Below, piece after piece: positions 31,947-39,956 of a DNA stretch of 64,000 nt. Every line of letters begins with the position of its first letter. Within the stretch, counting starts at the first letter, position 1. The translations under genes and the position numbers were made by a program. The notes under the pieces are model-generated. The model was given only the letters and a program-made list of their open reading frames with translations, had not been told where the DNA came from and did not search any database. Source of the DNA: CAWINX01 sp963702055 (GTDB taxonomy: Bacteria; Actinomycetota; Thermoleophilia; Solirubrobacterales; 70-9); contig OY969702.1 in the NCBI GenBank assembly GCA_963702055.1, positions 124,001 through 188,000 on the forward strand, in the 5' to 3' direction.

Positions 31947-33230
31947 TCAGCCAACCGGGTTGAAGGCGATGCCGGTGAGGATCTTCGGGAAGAAGTAGGT
32001 CGACTTCGGCGGCATGATCTCGCCGGCGCCGGCCACCTCGCGCACCTGCTCGACCGGAGTGGGGCGGAGGATGAAGGCGACGTCGTACGGGCCCTCCTCG
32101 ACCAGCGACAGCGAGTCGGGGATGCTCTTCGCGTACTCGATGCCGCGCCGGGCGGCGATGTCGTCCACGGTCATCCCGAGGATGCCCTCGAGGACGACGG
32201 TCTCCAGGATCGCCGAGTCGAGGCGGCGGTAGGCCTCCGATTTGCCCTCGAGCAGGCGGTCCAGCTCCTCGGTGTCCTTGAGTCGCAGCCGGAAGCCCTT
32301 CTTGTGATGGGAGTCGTAGAGGCCGAAGACGCCGGCTCCCTCCTCGCCGCCCGGGTCGAGGTCGGAGAGCGCGACCTCGGTCGCCTCGAAGCGCTCGCGC
32401 AGACCGTTGCCGAGCAGCTGCTGGCGCTCCGGGTCCTCGGCGAAGCCGGAGAGCAGGCGGTGGGTGGGGAAGACGGTGAGGCCGGGGTCGTCGAGGCCGG
32501 TCAGCGCCATCAGCGTGTAGCCCTGCGGGCCCTCGCCGCCGATCTCGTCGCGGTAGGCGCGGGCGGTCTCGTAGCGGTGGTGGCCGTCGGCGATCAGCAG
32601 CTCGGCGCGGGACAGTCGCTCGTGCACGGCGGCGTGGACGGCGGGGTCGGCGACCCGCCAGACGCGGGTAAGGGTGCCGTCCTCGTCGGTCACCTCACCC
32701 CAGGGCTCGCCGGTCGCGGCGGGGGCGACCAGCGGCCAGGCGTCCTCGGTGGTCAGCGAGAAGATCGGCGAGAGGTTGAGCCGGGTGGCGCGGGTCAGGT
32801 CGAGGCGGTCCTTCTTGGGGCCCGGCAGGGTGCGCTCGTGGGGGCGGATCCTGCCGGCGCCGTAGTCCTCGACCCCGACCCGGGCGAGGATCGCGTGGCG
32901 GGTGTTAGAGGAGCCGTCGGGCGCTGTGTAGTCCTGGGTAAGCGCGAAGAGGACCGGCTCGTCCTCGGCGACCAGGGCGCCGTCGGCGCGCCAGGCGGCG
33001 ACCGTCTCGGCGGCGCGCGCGTAGAGGGCGGCGTCGTCGGGAGAGTCCACACCCAGGTCCTCGTGGGGCTTCGGCAGGTCGACCTCGACGACGTTGTGCG
33101 CCGAGCGCTCCAGCAGCTCGGCCCGCTTCGCCACATCGATCACGTCGTAGGGGGGCGAGACAACGTCGCCGAGCGGCCCGACCCGAGCGAGGTCGTAGCG
33201 CAGGGCGTTGAAGGGACGGACGTCGGCCAC
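31947..33230 (-). CDS. DUF1015-family protein
   Basis: 427 residues of usual length for DUF1015. Typical phrases are VRPFNALRYDLARVGPLGDV, VSPPYDVIDVAKRAELLERS, LLIADGHHRYETARAYRDEI and the final VMPPKSTYF-like segment GEIMPPKSTYFFPK. No biochemical role is established to my knowledge; the conserved GHHRYE loop suggests an enzyme. The start lies 40 bases from an SOS box shared with the divergent HTH gene. Confidence 0.85.
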   Translation of the reverse strand: MADVRPFNALRYDLARVGPLGDVVSPPYDVIDVAKRAELLERSAHNVVEVDLPKPHEDLGVDSPDDAALYARAAETVAAWRADGALVAEDEPVLFALTQDYTAPDGSSNTRHAILARVGVEDYGAGRIRPHERTLPGPKKDRLDLTRATRLNLSPIFSLTTEDAWPLVAPAATGEPWGEVTDEDGTLTRVWRVADPAVHAAVHERLSRAELLIADGHHRYETARAYRDEIGGEGPQGYTLMALTGLDDPGLTVFPTHRLLSGFAEDPERQQLLGNGLRERFEATEVALSDLDPGGEEGAGVFGLYDSHHKKGFRLRLKDTEELDRLLEGKSEAYRRLDSAILETVVLEGILGMTVDDIAARRGIEYAKSIPDSLSLVEEGPYDVAFILRPTPVEQVREVAGAGEIMPPKSTYFFPKILTGIAFNPVG

Positions 33231-33270
33231 GGCGGCGAAACCTAGCGGTTCTCCCCATCCGACTCAGATG

Positions 33271-33284
33271 CGAACATACGTTCG
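33271..33284. promoter_or_regulatory. LexA (SOS) box
   Basis: CGAACATACGTTCG is a perfect inverted repeat CGAAC-N4-GTTCG, identical in form to the LexA operator of Gram-positive bacteria and actinobacteria. It lies 9 bases before the ATG of the HTH/LAGLIDADG-like gene and 40 bases from the divergent DUF1015 start. Confidence 0.7.
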
Positions 33285-33292
33285 ATCAATAG

Positions 33293-33946
33293 ATGGCATA
33301 TCCGGCCTACGTGAAAGAGAAAGCGAGAGAGCTTCGACTCGAGAAGAAGCTGACCATCGATGAGTTGGCCGAGCGCCTCGCGGTCTCTCGCACGACGATC
33401 TACTACTGGGTCCGCGACCTTCCAATCCCACGCCCATCGGGAACAGGTTGGCCCGAATCGGCGCGACGCAAAGGGAACAGGGTTATGCAAGCGAGGTATC
33501 GCGCCCGTCGTGAAGCTGCATATGCCGAGGCCGTCGAGTCCTTTCCGGATCTTGTCTGCGACCAGACGTTTCGCGACTTCGTGGCTCTATACATGGCCGA
33601 GGGGTACAAGAGAAATCGCAATACGGTGGCTTTGGGCAATTCGGATCCGGCAATAGTCAAATTGGCGGCTCGCTGGATGGGTGTTCTGAGCAGGAAGTCT
33701 GTCGGCTTCCAACTTCAATTCCATGCCGACCAATGTCCCGATCGACTCCGCGCGTTTTGGGGTGGGGAGCTGGAAGTGGAGCCGGATTCGATTGCGCTAC
33801 AGCGGAAGTCGAACAGCAATCAGCTTGCCGGTCGCGCCTGGAGATCCCAATATGGAGTCATTACGGCACGGACGAATGACACGCTCTTGCGCGCGCGCTT
33901 GGAGGCTTGGATGGACTGTCTGCGAGCCAGCTGGGTCGTAAACTGA
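33293..33946 (+). CDS. HTH protein with LAGLIDADG-like domain, SOS-linked
   Basis: 217 residues, less GC-rich than its neighbours. Residues 8-42 form a resolvase-like helix-turn-helix (LTIDELAERLAVSRTTIYYW). Residues about 90-215 have the pattern of a LAGLIDADG-type fold: FRDFVALYMAEGYKR helix with acidic Glu, NTVALGNSDPAIVKLAARWM, then QLQFHADQCPDRLRAFW and YGVITARTNDTLLRARLEAW. Homing endonucleases and their WhiA-like regulatory relatives share this fold; which applies is unclear. A LexA box lies directly upstream and tRNA-Pro follows 7 bases after the stop, a typical landing site for mobile DNA. Confidence 0.6.
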   Translation: MAYPAYVKEKARELRLEKKLTIDELAERLAVSRTTIYYWVRDLPIPRPSGTGWPESARRKGNRVMQARYRARREAAYAEAVESFPDLVCDQTFRDFVALYMAEGYKRNRNTVALGNSDPAIVKLAARWMGVLSRKSVGFQLQFHADQCPDRLRAFWGGELEVEPDSIALQRKSNSNQLAGRAWRSQYGVITARTNDTLLRARLEAWMDCLRASWVVN

Positions 33947-33953
33947 ACCGGTT

Positions 33954-34028
33954 CGGGGCGTAGCTCAGCCTGGTAGAGCATCCCGTTTGGGTCGGGAAGG
34001 TTCGCTGGTTCGAATCCAGCCGCCCCGA
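33954..34028 (+). tRNA. tRNA-Pro (TGG)
   Basis: Perfect acceptor stem CGGGGCG/CGCCCCG, discriminator A. D-arm GCTC/GAGC, anticodon stem TCCCG/CGGGA with loop TTTGGGT and anticodon TGG, T-arm GCTGG/CCAGC around TTCGAAT. CCA is not encoded. Confidence 0.95.
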
Positions 34029-34088
34029 TTGTCGGCCGGATTCTCAGGGCTTCTTTGAATCTGGCTTTGGGCCTGGTACAACAAACGC

Positions 34089-34469
34089 ATGCAGGTCTGG
34101 GACTTGAAGGCCATCGAAGTGGAGCCTCACTTCCCGCAGATCCTCGCCTCAGCCGACGATGCGCGGGCTGTCCTTCTGCAGCTCCCCGAGGGCGAGGAGC
34201 TGCAGGAGCACGAAGTGCACGAACGGGCGCGGATCGTTGTCGTCGAGGGCGAGGTCGACGTCACCACCCCTTCCGGGGAGACGACGTCAGCGGCCGCCGG
34301 CCAACTCCTCGAGTTCGCTCCCGGCGAGCGCCACACGGTCGCCGCGCGATCCGACGCCCGCCTCCTGCTGATCCTCACTCCCTGGCCGGGCGACGGCCAC
34401 CCCGGGGCGATGACGCTCGATCAGAAGACCGGGGTGCGGCAGCGCGCCGCCCAGCACGCTCAGGACTGA
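34089..34469 (+). CDS. Cupin-domain protein
   Basis: 126 residues, a single small beta-barrel cupin. First motif LQEHEVHERARIVVVEGEVD (about 37-56) with His/Glu at metal-binding positions; second motif LLEFAPGERHTVAARSDARL (about 73-92) with His. Function is open: sensing or small-molecule turnover. Confidence 0.8.
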   Translation: MQVWDLKAIEVEPHFPQILASADDARAVLLQLPEGEELQEHEVHERARIVVVEGEVDVTTPSGETTSAAAGQLLEFAPGERHTVAARSDARLLLILTPWPGDGHPGAMTLDQKTGVRQRAAQHAQD

Positions 34470-34539
34470 TTCGCTCCCGGTACACGACCGGGTCGGCGAT
34501 CTCCTCATGGCTGTTGGCCATCACGAGAATCTGCGGCAT
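34375..34539 (-). CDS. Possible 54-residue ORF antisense to the cupin gene end
   Basis: ATG at 34539 has a good ribosome site (GGGAG, six-base spacing). It begins MPQILVMANSHEEIADPVVY, which looks protein-like, then becomes Arg/Ser-rich as it runs antisense into the cupin gene. It may be a real small gene, or the start of a gene truncated by rearrangement. Confidence 0.25.
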   Translation of the reverse strand: MPQILVMANSHEEIADPVVYRERISPERAGRRAAAPRSSDRASSPRGGRRPARE

Positions 34540-34603
34540 CGTCTGCTCCCTTCTCTGATGGTCGTAGAGATTCGATGGACCAGTCAGGTGACGACCGTCG
34601 GGC

Positions 34604-37273
34604 TCAGGCGGCGTCGATCGCGGCCTGAGCGGCGGCGACGCGGGCGATCGGCACCCGGAAGGGCGAGCAGCTGATGTAGTCGAGCCCCGCCTCGTGGAAG
34701 AAGGCGATGCTGTCTGGATCGCCGCCGTGTTCGCCGCAGACGCCGAGGCCGAGGTCGGGGCGGCCGCGTCTCCCTCGCTCGACAGCCGTCTTCACCAGTT
34801 CGCCGACGCCGTCGACGTCGATCGTCTCGAAAGGGCTGCGCTCGACGATCTTGCGCCGCAGGTACTCGGTCAGGAAGCGGCCCTCGGAGTCGTCGCGAGA
34901 GAAGCCGAGGGCGGTCTGGGTCAGGTCGTTGGTGCCGAAGCTGAAGAAGGCGGCATCGGCTGCCAGCCGCTCGGCTACAAGGCAGGCGCGCGGCAGCTCG
35001 ATCATCGTGCCGACGGTGAAGGAGAGCGGCTCGATGCCGAGGCGCGCGACCGTCTCCGCGGCGGTGCGCTCGACCAGCGTTCGCATCGCGCTCAGCTCTC
35101 GCTCGTAGTCGACCAGCGGGATCATCACCTCGAGGCGAGGCGCGTCGCCTTCGCGCTCGCGCACCGCCGCGGCCGCGGTGACGATCGCCCGCACCTGCGT
35201 CTCGTAGATCTCCGGGAAAAGCAGGGCGAGGCGGCAGCCGCGGGTGCCCAGCATCGGGTTCGTCTCCTCCAGCTGGCGCACCCGGTGCAACTGGCGCTCC
35301 AACTCGCTCACCGGGTCCCGTCCAGGGGCCGCGAGGCGGCGCTCGATCTCCGCCACCAGGTCGGAGGCGTGGGGCAGGAACTCGTGCAGGGGCGGGTCGA
35401 GCAGCCGAATCGTCACCGGCAGGCCCGCCATCCGGCTGAACAGTCCCTCGAAGTCGGCCTGCTGGAGGGGCTCCAGATCGGCCAGCGCGTCGCGTCGCGC
35501 GGCCTCGTCCTCGGCCATGATCATCGCCTGCATCTTCGTCTGGCGGTCGTCGCCGAGGAACATGTGCTCGGTGCGGCAGAGCCCGATGCCCTGCGCGCCG
35601 AAGCGCCGCGCCGTCTCCGCGTCCACCGGGCGGTCCGCGTTGGCGCGCACCTCGAGCCGACGCAGCTCGTCCGCCCACTCGAGCACGGTCTGGAAATACT
35701 CGTCGACCTCCGCCGGGACGAGTGGCACGTCGGCGACCGTCACCGCGCCGCTGGAGCCGTCGATCGCGATCGGGTCGCCCTCGCGCAGCACCGTGTCGCC
35801 CACTCGCATCTCCCGCGCCTCGAGGTCGATCTCCAGCTCCGAAGCGCCGCAGACGCAGGGCTTCCCCATTCCGCGGGCGACCAGGGCGGCATGGGAGGCC
35901 TTGCCTCCCTCCGCGGTGAGGATGCCGCGGGCGGCGTGAAAGCCGGCCACGTCGGCGGCTTCGGTGAAGGGGCGCGCCAGGATCACGCTCGCGCCTTCGG
36001 CTGCCCGCTCGACCGCTCGCTCGGCGGCGAACACGAGGCCGCCCTTGGCCACCCCCGGCGACGCGGCGACTCCCTGGGCGAGTGACTCGAACTCGAAGTC
36101 GGGGTCGAAGGACGGGTGCAGCAGCGCCTCCAGCTTCGCGGCGTCGACCTTGGCCAGCGCCACCTCCTTGGTGAGCACTCCCTCGGCGACCATGTCGACG
36201 GCGACCCGCACGGCAGCGTGGGGCGGGCGCTTCGCCGAGCGCGCCTGCAGCATGTAGAGAGTGCCCTCCTCGACCGTGAACTCGACGTCCTGCATGTCGC
36301 CGAAGTGACGCTCGAGCGTGGCGAGGATATCGACCAGCTGAGCGTGAGCGGCGGGCAGCATCCCCGCCATCTCGGAGAGGTCCGCCGGGTCGCGCGTGCC
36401 GGAGACGACGTCCTCGCCCTGGGAGTTGAGCAGGAAGTCCCCGGAGGGCTGCGGCGCGCCGGTCATCTCGTCGCGGCTGAAGGCGACGCCGGAGCCGGAG
36501 TCGTCTCCCTTGTTGCCGAAGACCATCTGCTGCACATTGACGGCGGTGCCCCAGTCGTCGGGGATGCGGTTGAGACGGCGGTACTCGATCGCCCGCTCCC
36601 CGTTCCAGGAGCCGAACACCGCGGCGACCGCGCGCAGCAGCTGCTCACGCGGCTGCTGCGGCAACTGCTCGCCGGTCTGCTCGGCGAAGATCCGCTTGAA
36701 GTCCTCAACGAGGCGACGTAGGTCGTCGGCGTCCAGTTCGGTGTCGAGCGAGACTCCCCGCTCGGCCTTGACCGCCCGGATCGCCCGCTCGAACAGCATC
36801 GAGTCGATTCCGCAGACGACGTCGCCGAACATCTGCACGAAGCGCCGGTAGGAGTCCCAGGCAAAGCGCTCGTTGCCGGTCCGCGCCGCCAGCCCGCCCA
36901 CCGCGGTGTCTCCGAGGCCGAGGTTGAGGACCGTGTCCATCATCCCCGGCATCGACTTGCGAGCGCCCGAGCGGACCGAGACGAGCAAGGGGTCGGCCGG
37001 GTCGCCGAGGCGCTTGCCCGCCTTGGCTTCGAGCGTGGCCAGGGCTGTGTCGATCTGGTCCTCGAGGCCGGGCGGGAAGGCGCCGCCCTGCGCCAGGTAG
37101 GCGACGCAGGCCTCGGTCGTCACCGTGAAGCCGCTCGGCACCGTGATCGGCGCCCCCAGCCGCGCCATCTCGGCGATGTTGGCCCCCTTGCCGCCGAGCA
37201 GCTCGCGCATCTCCTTCGAGCCCTCGGCGAATTCGTACACGTACTTCTGCTCGCCGGCTCGCGCAGGCGTCAT
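34604..37273 (-). CDS. ppdK: Pyruvate phosphate dikinase
   Basis: Interconverts pyruvate + ATP + Pi and phosphoenolpyruvate + AMP + PPi. 889 residues from the ATG at 37273, which overlaps the upstream stop as ATGA. Order: ATP-grasp nucleotide domain (KGANIAEMARLGAPITVPSG near 29-48; SVRSGARKSMPGMMDTVLNL near 99-118), phosphohistidine domain with catalytic H461 in GGKASHAALVARGMGKP, and a TIM barrel with GLCRTEHMF, MIELPRACL, FGTNDLTQT and the catalytic Cys in LGVCGEHGGDP. All sites are intact. Long open frames on both strands here are shadows. Confidence 0.96.
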   Translation of the reverse strand: MTPARAGEQKYVYEFAEGSKEMRELLGGKGANIAEMARLGAPITVPSGFTVTTEACVAYLAQGGAFPPGLEDQIDTALATLEAKAGKRLGDPADPLLVSVRSGARKSMPGMMDTVLNLGLGDTAVGGLAARTGNERFAWDSYRRFVQMFGDVVCGIDSMLFERAIRAVKAERGVSLDTELDADDLRRLVEDFKRIFAEQTGEQLPQQPREQLLRAVAAVFGSWNGERAIEYRRLNRIPDDWGTAVNVQQMVFGNKGDDSGSGVAFSRDEMTGAPQPSGDFLLNSQGEDVVSGTRDPADLSEMAGMLPAAHAQLVDILATLERHFGDMQDVEFTVEEGTLYMLQARSAKRPPHAAVRVAVDMVAEGVLTKEVALAKVDAAKLEALLHPSFDPDFEFESLAQGVAASPGVAKGGLVFAAERAVERAAEGASVILARPFTEAADVAGFHAARGILTAEGGKASHAALVARGMGKPCVCGASELEIDLEAREMRVGDTVLREGDPIAIDGSSGAVTVADVPLVPAEVDEYFQTVLEWADELRRLEVRANADRPVDAETARRFGAQGIGLCRTEHMFLGDDRQTKMQAMIMAEDEAARRDALADLEPLQQADFEGLFSRMAGLPVTIRLLDPPLHEFLPHASDLVAEIERRLAAPGRDPVSELERQLHRVRQLEETNPMLGTRGCRLALLFPEIYETQVRAIVTAAAAVREREGDAPRLEVMIPLVDYERELSAMRTLVERTAAETVARLGIEPLSFTVGTMIELPRACLVAERLAADAAFFSFGTNDLTQTALGFSRDDSEGRFLTEYLRRKIVERSPFETIDVDGVGELVKTAVERGRRGRPDLGLGVCGEHGGDPDSIAFFHEAGLDYISCSPFRVPIARVAAAQAAIDAA

Positions 37274-38709
37274 CGGGTCAGCAGCCGCCCGAGCAACTCG
37301 ACGTACTGGAGCGTGTGGCGGTTTTCGAGAAATGACTCGCGCACGCTCTCCTGCGCCGCGGCGCCGATCAGGCGACCCCGCTCGGGCTCGTCGATCAGGC
37401 TGCCCACCGCCGCCCCGAACGCATCGAGGTCGCGCGGGTCGGCGAGGAGCAGGCCGGTCACCTCGTCGACGATCTGGTCGCGAATCCCGCCGGTGGCGCT
37501 GGCGACCACCGGCCGCGCCTTCCACATCGCCTCGGTCACGGTCAGGCCAAAGCCCTCCTTGAGGCTCTTCTGCACGACGATCGAAGCCTGGCGCTGGAGG
37601 GCGTTGACGATCGCGGCGTTCTCCTCGAGATCCTCCATCGGCAGGCAGGCGAGGTGGACGCGGTTGCGGATCGCGGGGTCGAGCCCCCGCCAGATGGCCT
37701 CGACCTCGGCGAGGACGGCAACGCCGTCGGGGTCGTCTGTCACCGAGCCGAGACTTGGCCCGGCGAGGATCAGATGGGGAGCGGCGTTGCCCGGAACGGC
37801 TTCTGCGAAGCCTCGCATCACGCCGATCGGGTCCTTCAGCCGGTCCCAGCGCGAGACCTGGACGACCAGCGGCGTGTCGGCGGTGGGCAGGAAGCCGTTC
37901 GTGATCACCTCGCAGCGGCGCTCGACCCTGGCGCCGCCGCCGGCACGGCGGGTGAAGACGGCCTCGGCGCCGTCGTGGCTGTCCTCGGCCAGCAGGCCGG
38001 TGTGACGGAGGATCGATTCCACCTGGACCCGTGCCATCTCCTGGTTCTTCGGCGAGAGCCCGTCGATCGAGGGTGGCACGATCGCGGTCGGCACGCCGCT
38101 CTCGCGACAGACGTCGGGGATGTAGGCGTCTCGCGAGAAGACGCAGGCGTCGGCCCGGGCGATGTATGGAGAGAGGAACTCCCAGGCCTCGCGGCTCCTC
38201 TCGTCGGCTTCGTCGGCGCCGATGTGGCAGCGCCAGACGACGGTGCGGCCGGTGTCGGCGATAGCCGGGATCAGGCCCGCCGTCTGTGGGTCGTGGAGGA
38301 AGACCACGTCGCGCTCCTCCATCGCTTCCAGCACGGCGCCTGCGTTGGCGCGGGTCACCTCCGCGTAGACGGCGCGCTCCGCCGGGCCGAGCCCCCCTCC
38401 ATCGCCCTCCTCGCCGTGCAGCATGTTGTGAAGGCGCTTGGTCAGGGTGAAGAACCGGTCGGTCCCGGAGATCGTCAACCAGCGCATCGCGATGTCGAGC
38501 CCGCGCGCCAGGCCCACCCAGGACCAGAGCATCTCGGCGACACCGCCCCCGGCCGCGGTCGAGTTGACGTTCCAGAGTTGGCGCTCGGCCAAAAGCGAGC
38601 GCCCCAGGCCAATTCCGGTTTCGAAACGCACCCAGTCTTCGGGGGCGATCAACTCCCGCATCCGTTCGAGCGAGAGCGGCGGGACCTGCACCTCCCGTGC
38701 GGCGACCAT
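37270..38709 (-). CDS. TreT-like GT4 glycosyltransferase (trehalose synthase type)
   Basis: 479 residues, GT-B fold. The N-terminal half has RQLWNVNSTAAGGGVAEML (about 43-61), RWLTISGTDRFFTLTKRLHN and FLHDPQTAGLIPAI, all typical of the TreT trehalose glycosyltransferring synthase group. The donor site is VVQKSLKEGFGLTVTEAMWK, with E-x7-E (about 373-392). TreT joins an NDP-glucose to glucose to make trehalose. Direct overlap with ppdK implies co-expression, possibly under starvation or osmotic stress, but that is inferred. Confidence 0.8.
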   Translation of the reverse strand: MVAAREVQVPPLSLERMRELIAPEDWVRFETGIGLGRSLLAERQLWNVNSTAAGGGVAEMLWSWVGLARGLDIAMRWLTISGTDRFFTLTKRLHNMLHGEEGDGGGLGPAERAVYAEVTRANAGAVLEAMEERDVVFLHDPQTAGLIPAIADTGRTVVWRCHIGADEADERSREAWEFLSPYIARADACVFSRDAYIPDVCRESGVPTAIVPPSIDGLSPKNQEMARVQVESILRHTGLLAEDSHDGAEAVFTRRAGGGARVERRCEVITNGFLPTADTPLVVQVSRWDRLKDPIGVMRGFAEAVPGNAAPHLILAGPSLGSVTDDPDGVAVLAEVEAIWRGLDPAIRNRVHLACLPMEDLEENAAIVNALQRQASIVVQKSLKEGFGLTVTEAMWKARPVVASATGGIRDQIVDEVTGLLLADPRDLDAFGAAVGSLIDEPERGRLIGAAAQESVRESFLENRHTLQYVELLGRLLTR

Positions 38710-38748
38710 CTCGATCAGGGTACTCCCCGTGTTCGTGACCGACTATGC

Positions 38749-39921
38749 CTAATAGGGCGCGCCGACCGCTTTCGCCCAGTCCTCGTCGACGTGGAGGTTT
38801 CCCTGCGCGTCGGTGTCGACGATCACCACGGTCGCCGGTTGGCGGTTGCCGTTGCTGGGGTCGATCGTCACCGAGCCGGTCCATCCATTCCAGCCCTTGA
38901 CGCCGTTTAGGGCGGCGCTGAGCTTCTTGGCGTCGGCGCTGCCCGCCTGCTTGGTCCTGTAGGCGAGCAGGTTCAGCGAGTCGTAGGTGTAGGGGCTCCA
39001 GGTGCCCGGCGCCTGGCCGAACTTGGCGCGGTAGGCGGAGACCTTGGGAGCCGCGCCGGCGAAGTCCTCGGGGGCCGGGACGCCGACCACCGGGCAGGCC
39101 CGCGCCGCCGGCACGCCGGCGGTCTGGACGAAGCCGGTGTCGTATGAGGCGTAGTCGGCGACGCAGCGGGACTTGACCTTGGCCTGCTGCATCTCCTTGG
39201 CGATCAGCCCGCCCTCGGGGAAGTAGACGGCGGCGTAGATCACGTCGGGGTTGCCCGCCGCGAGCTGATTGACCACGTCGGTGTAGCTCTTCTTGCCGGG
39301 CTGCACCTTCTTGTAAGCGGTCGCGGTGACGCCGGCCTTCTCGAGCGAGCTCTTCAGCGCTTTGGAGACCGAGACCGTGTAGTTCTGGGTCGGGTCGTAG
39401 GCGATCGCCACCGTCTTGGCGCCGAGCCAGTCGGTCAACGCCTGCGAGGCGACCGGGGCGATCTGGTAGGTCATCGGCTGCAGGGTGAAGCCGAGCCCGT
39501 TGGTCGAGTTGTCCGAGGTCAGCCTGATCGGCACCAGGCCGGCCTTGATGTAGAGCGGCAGGGTCTCGACGCCGACGCCGGAGTTGTAGGGGCCGACGAT
39601 CCCGTCGAGGCCGTCGGCAATCGCCGCCTTGGCCGCCTTCGCTCCCGTCGCCGGGTCGGCGGCGTCATCGATCGGGACGACCTCGACCTGCTTGCCGAGA
39701 ATCCCGCCGTGGTCGTTGAGCTGCGTCGCGGCCAGTTGGGCACCGTCCAGCATCCCCTTGCCGAGGACGGCCTGGTCGCCGGAGAGTGGCGCCTCGAGCC
39801 CGACTCGGAAGGTGTTCGCACTCGTGCTGTCGCTCGAGGAGCCGGAGCTCCCGCACCCAGCTGCGGTCAGGGCAAGGGCGGCGAGGGCGATTGCGACCGC
39901 AAAGCGTGTCCGGTGTCGCAC
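38749..39921 (-). CDS. Branched-chain amino-acid-type ABC substrate-binding lipoprotein
   Basis: 390 residues. A lipoprotein signal AIALAALALTAAGCGSSG has its lipobox Cys near 23. The mature protein is a LivJ-type periplasmic binding fold: RVGLEAPLSGDQAVLGKGML, GIVGPYNSGVGVETLPLY, KTVAIAYDPTQNYTVSVSK and YTYDSLNLLAYRT. It delivers a ligand, perhaps an amino acid or related compound, to a permease not seen in this window. The GMC oxidoreductase gene precedes it in the same direction. Confidence 0.9.
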   Translation of the reverse strand: MRHRTRFAVAIALAALALTAAGCGSSGSSSDSTSANTFRVGLEAPLSGDQAVLGKGMLDGAQLAATQLNDHGGILGKQVEVVPIDDAADPATGAKAAKAAIADGLDGIVGPYNSGVGVETLPLYIKAGLVPIRLTSDNSTNGLGFTLQPMTYQIAPVASQALTDWLGAKTVAIAYDPTQNYTVSVSKALKSSLEKAGVTATAYKKVQPGKKSYTDVVNQLAAGNPDVIYAAVYFPEGGLIAKEMQQAKVKSRCVADYASYDTGFVQTAGVPAARACPVVGVPAPEDFAGAAPKVSAYRAKFGQAPGTWSPYTYDSLNLLAYRTKQAGSADAKKLSAALNGVKGWNGWTGSVTIDPSNGNRQPATVVIVDTDAQGNLHVDEDWAKAVGAPY

Positions 39922-39956
39922 TGGTGAGTGGTCCTTTCGGTTGGGTGGGAGGCGTT

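Noticed and set aside
34694..36085. Forward open frame of 463 codons opposite ppdK
   Set aside because: Antisense shadow with no motif or ribosome site.
34604..38884. Single reverse-strand open frame of 1,426 codons
   Set aside because: Only the part after the ATG at 37273 is ppdK; the upstream part is an Arg-rich shadow of the TreT-like gene in another frame.
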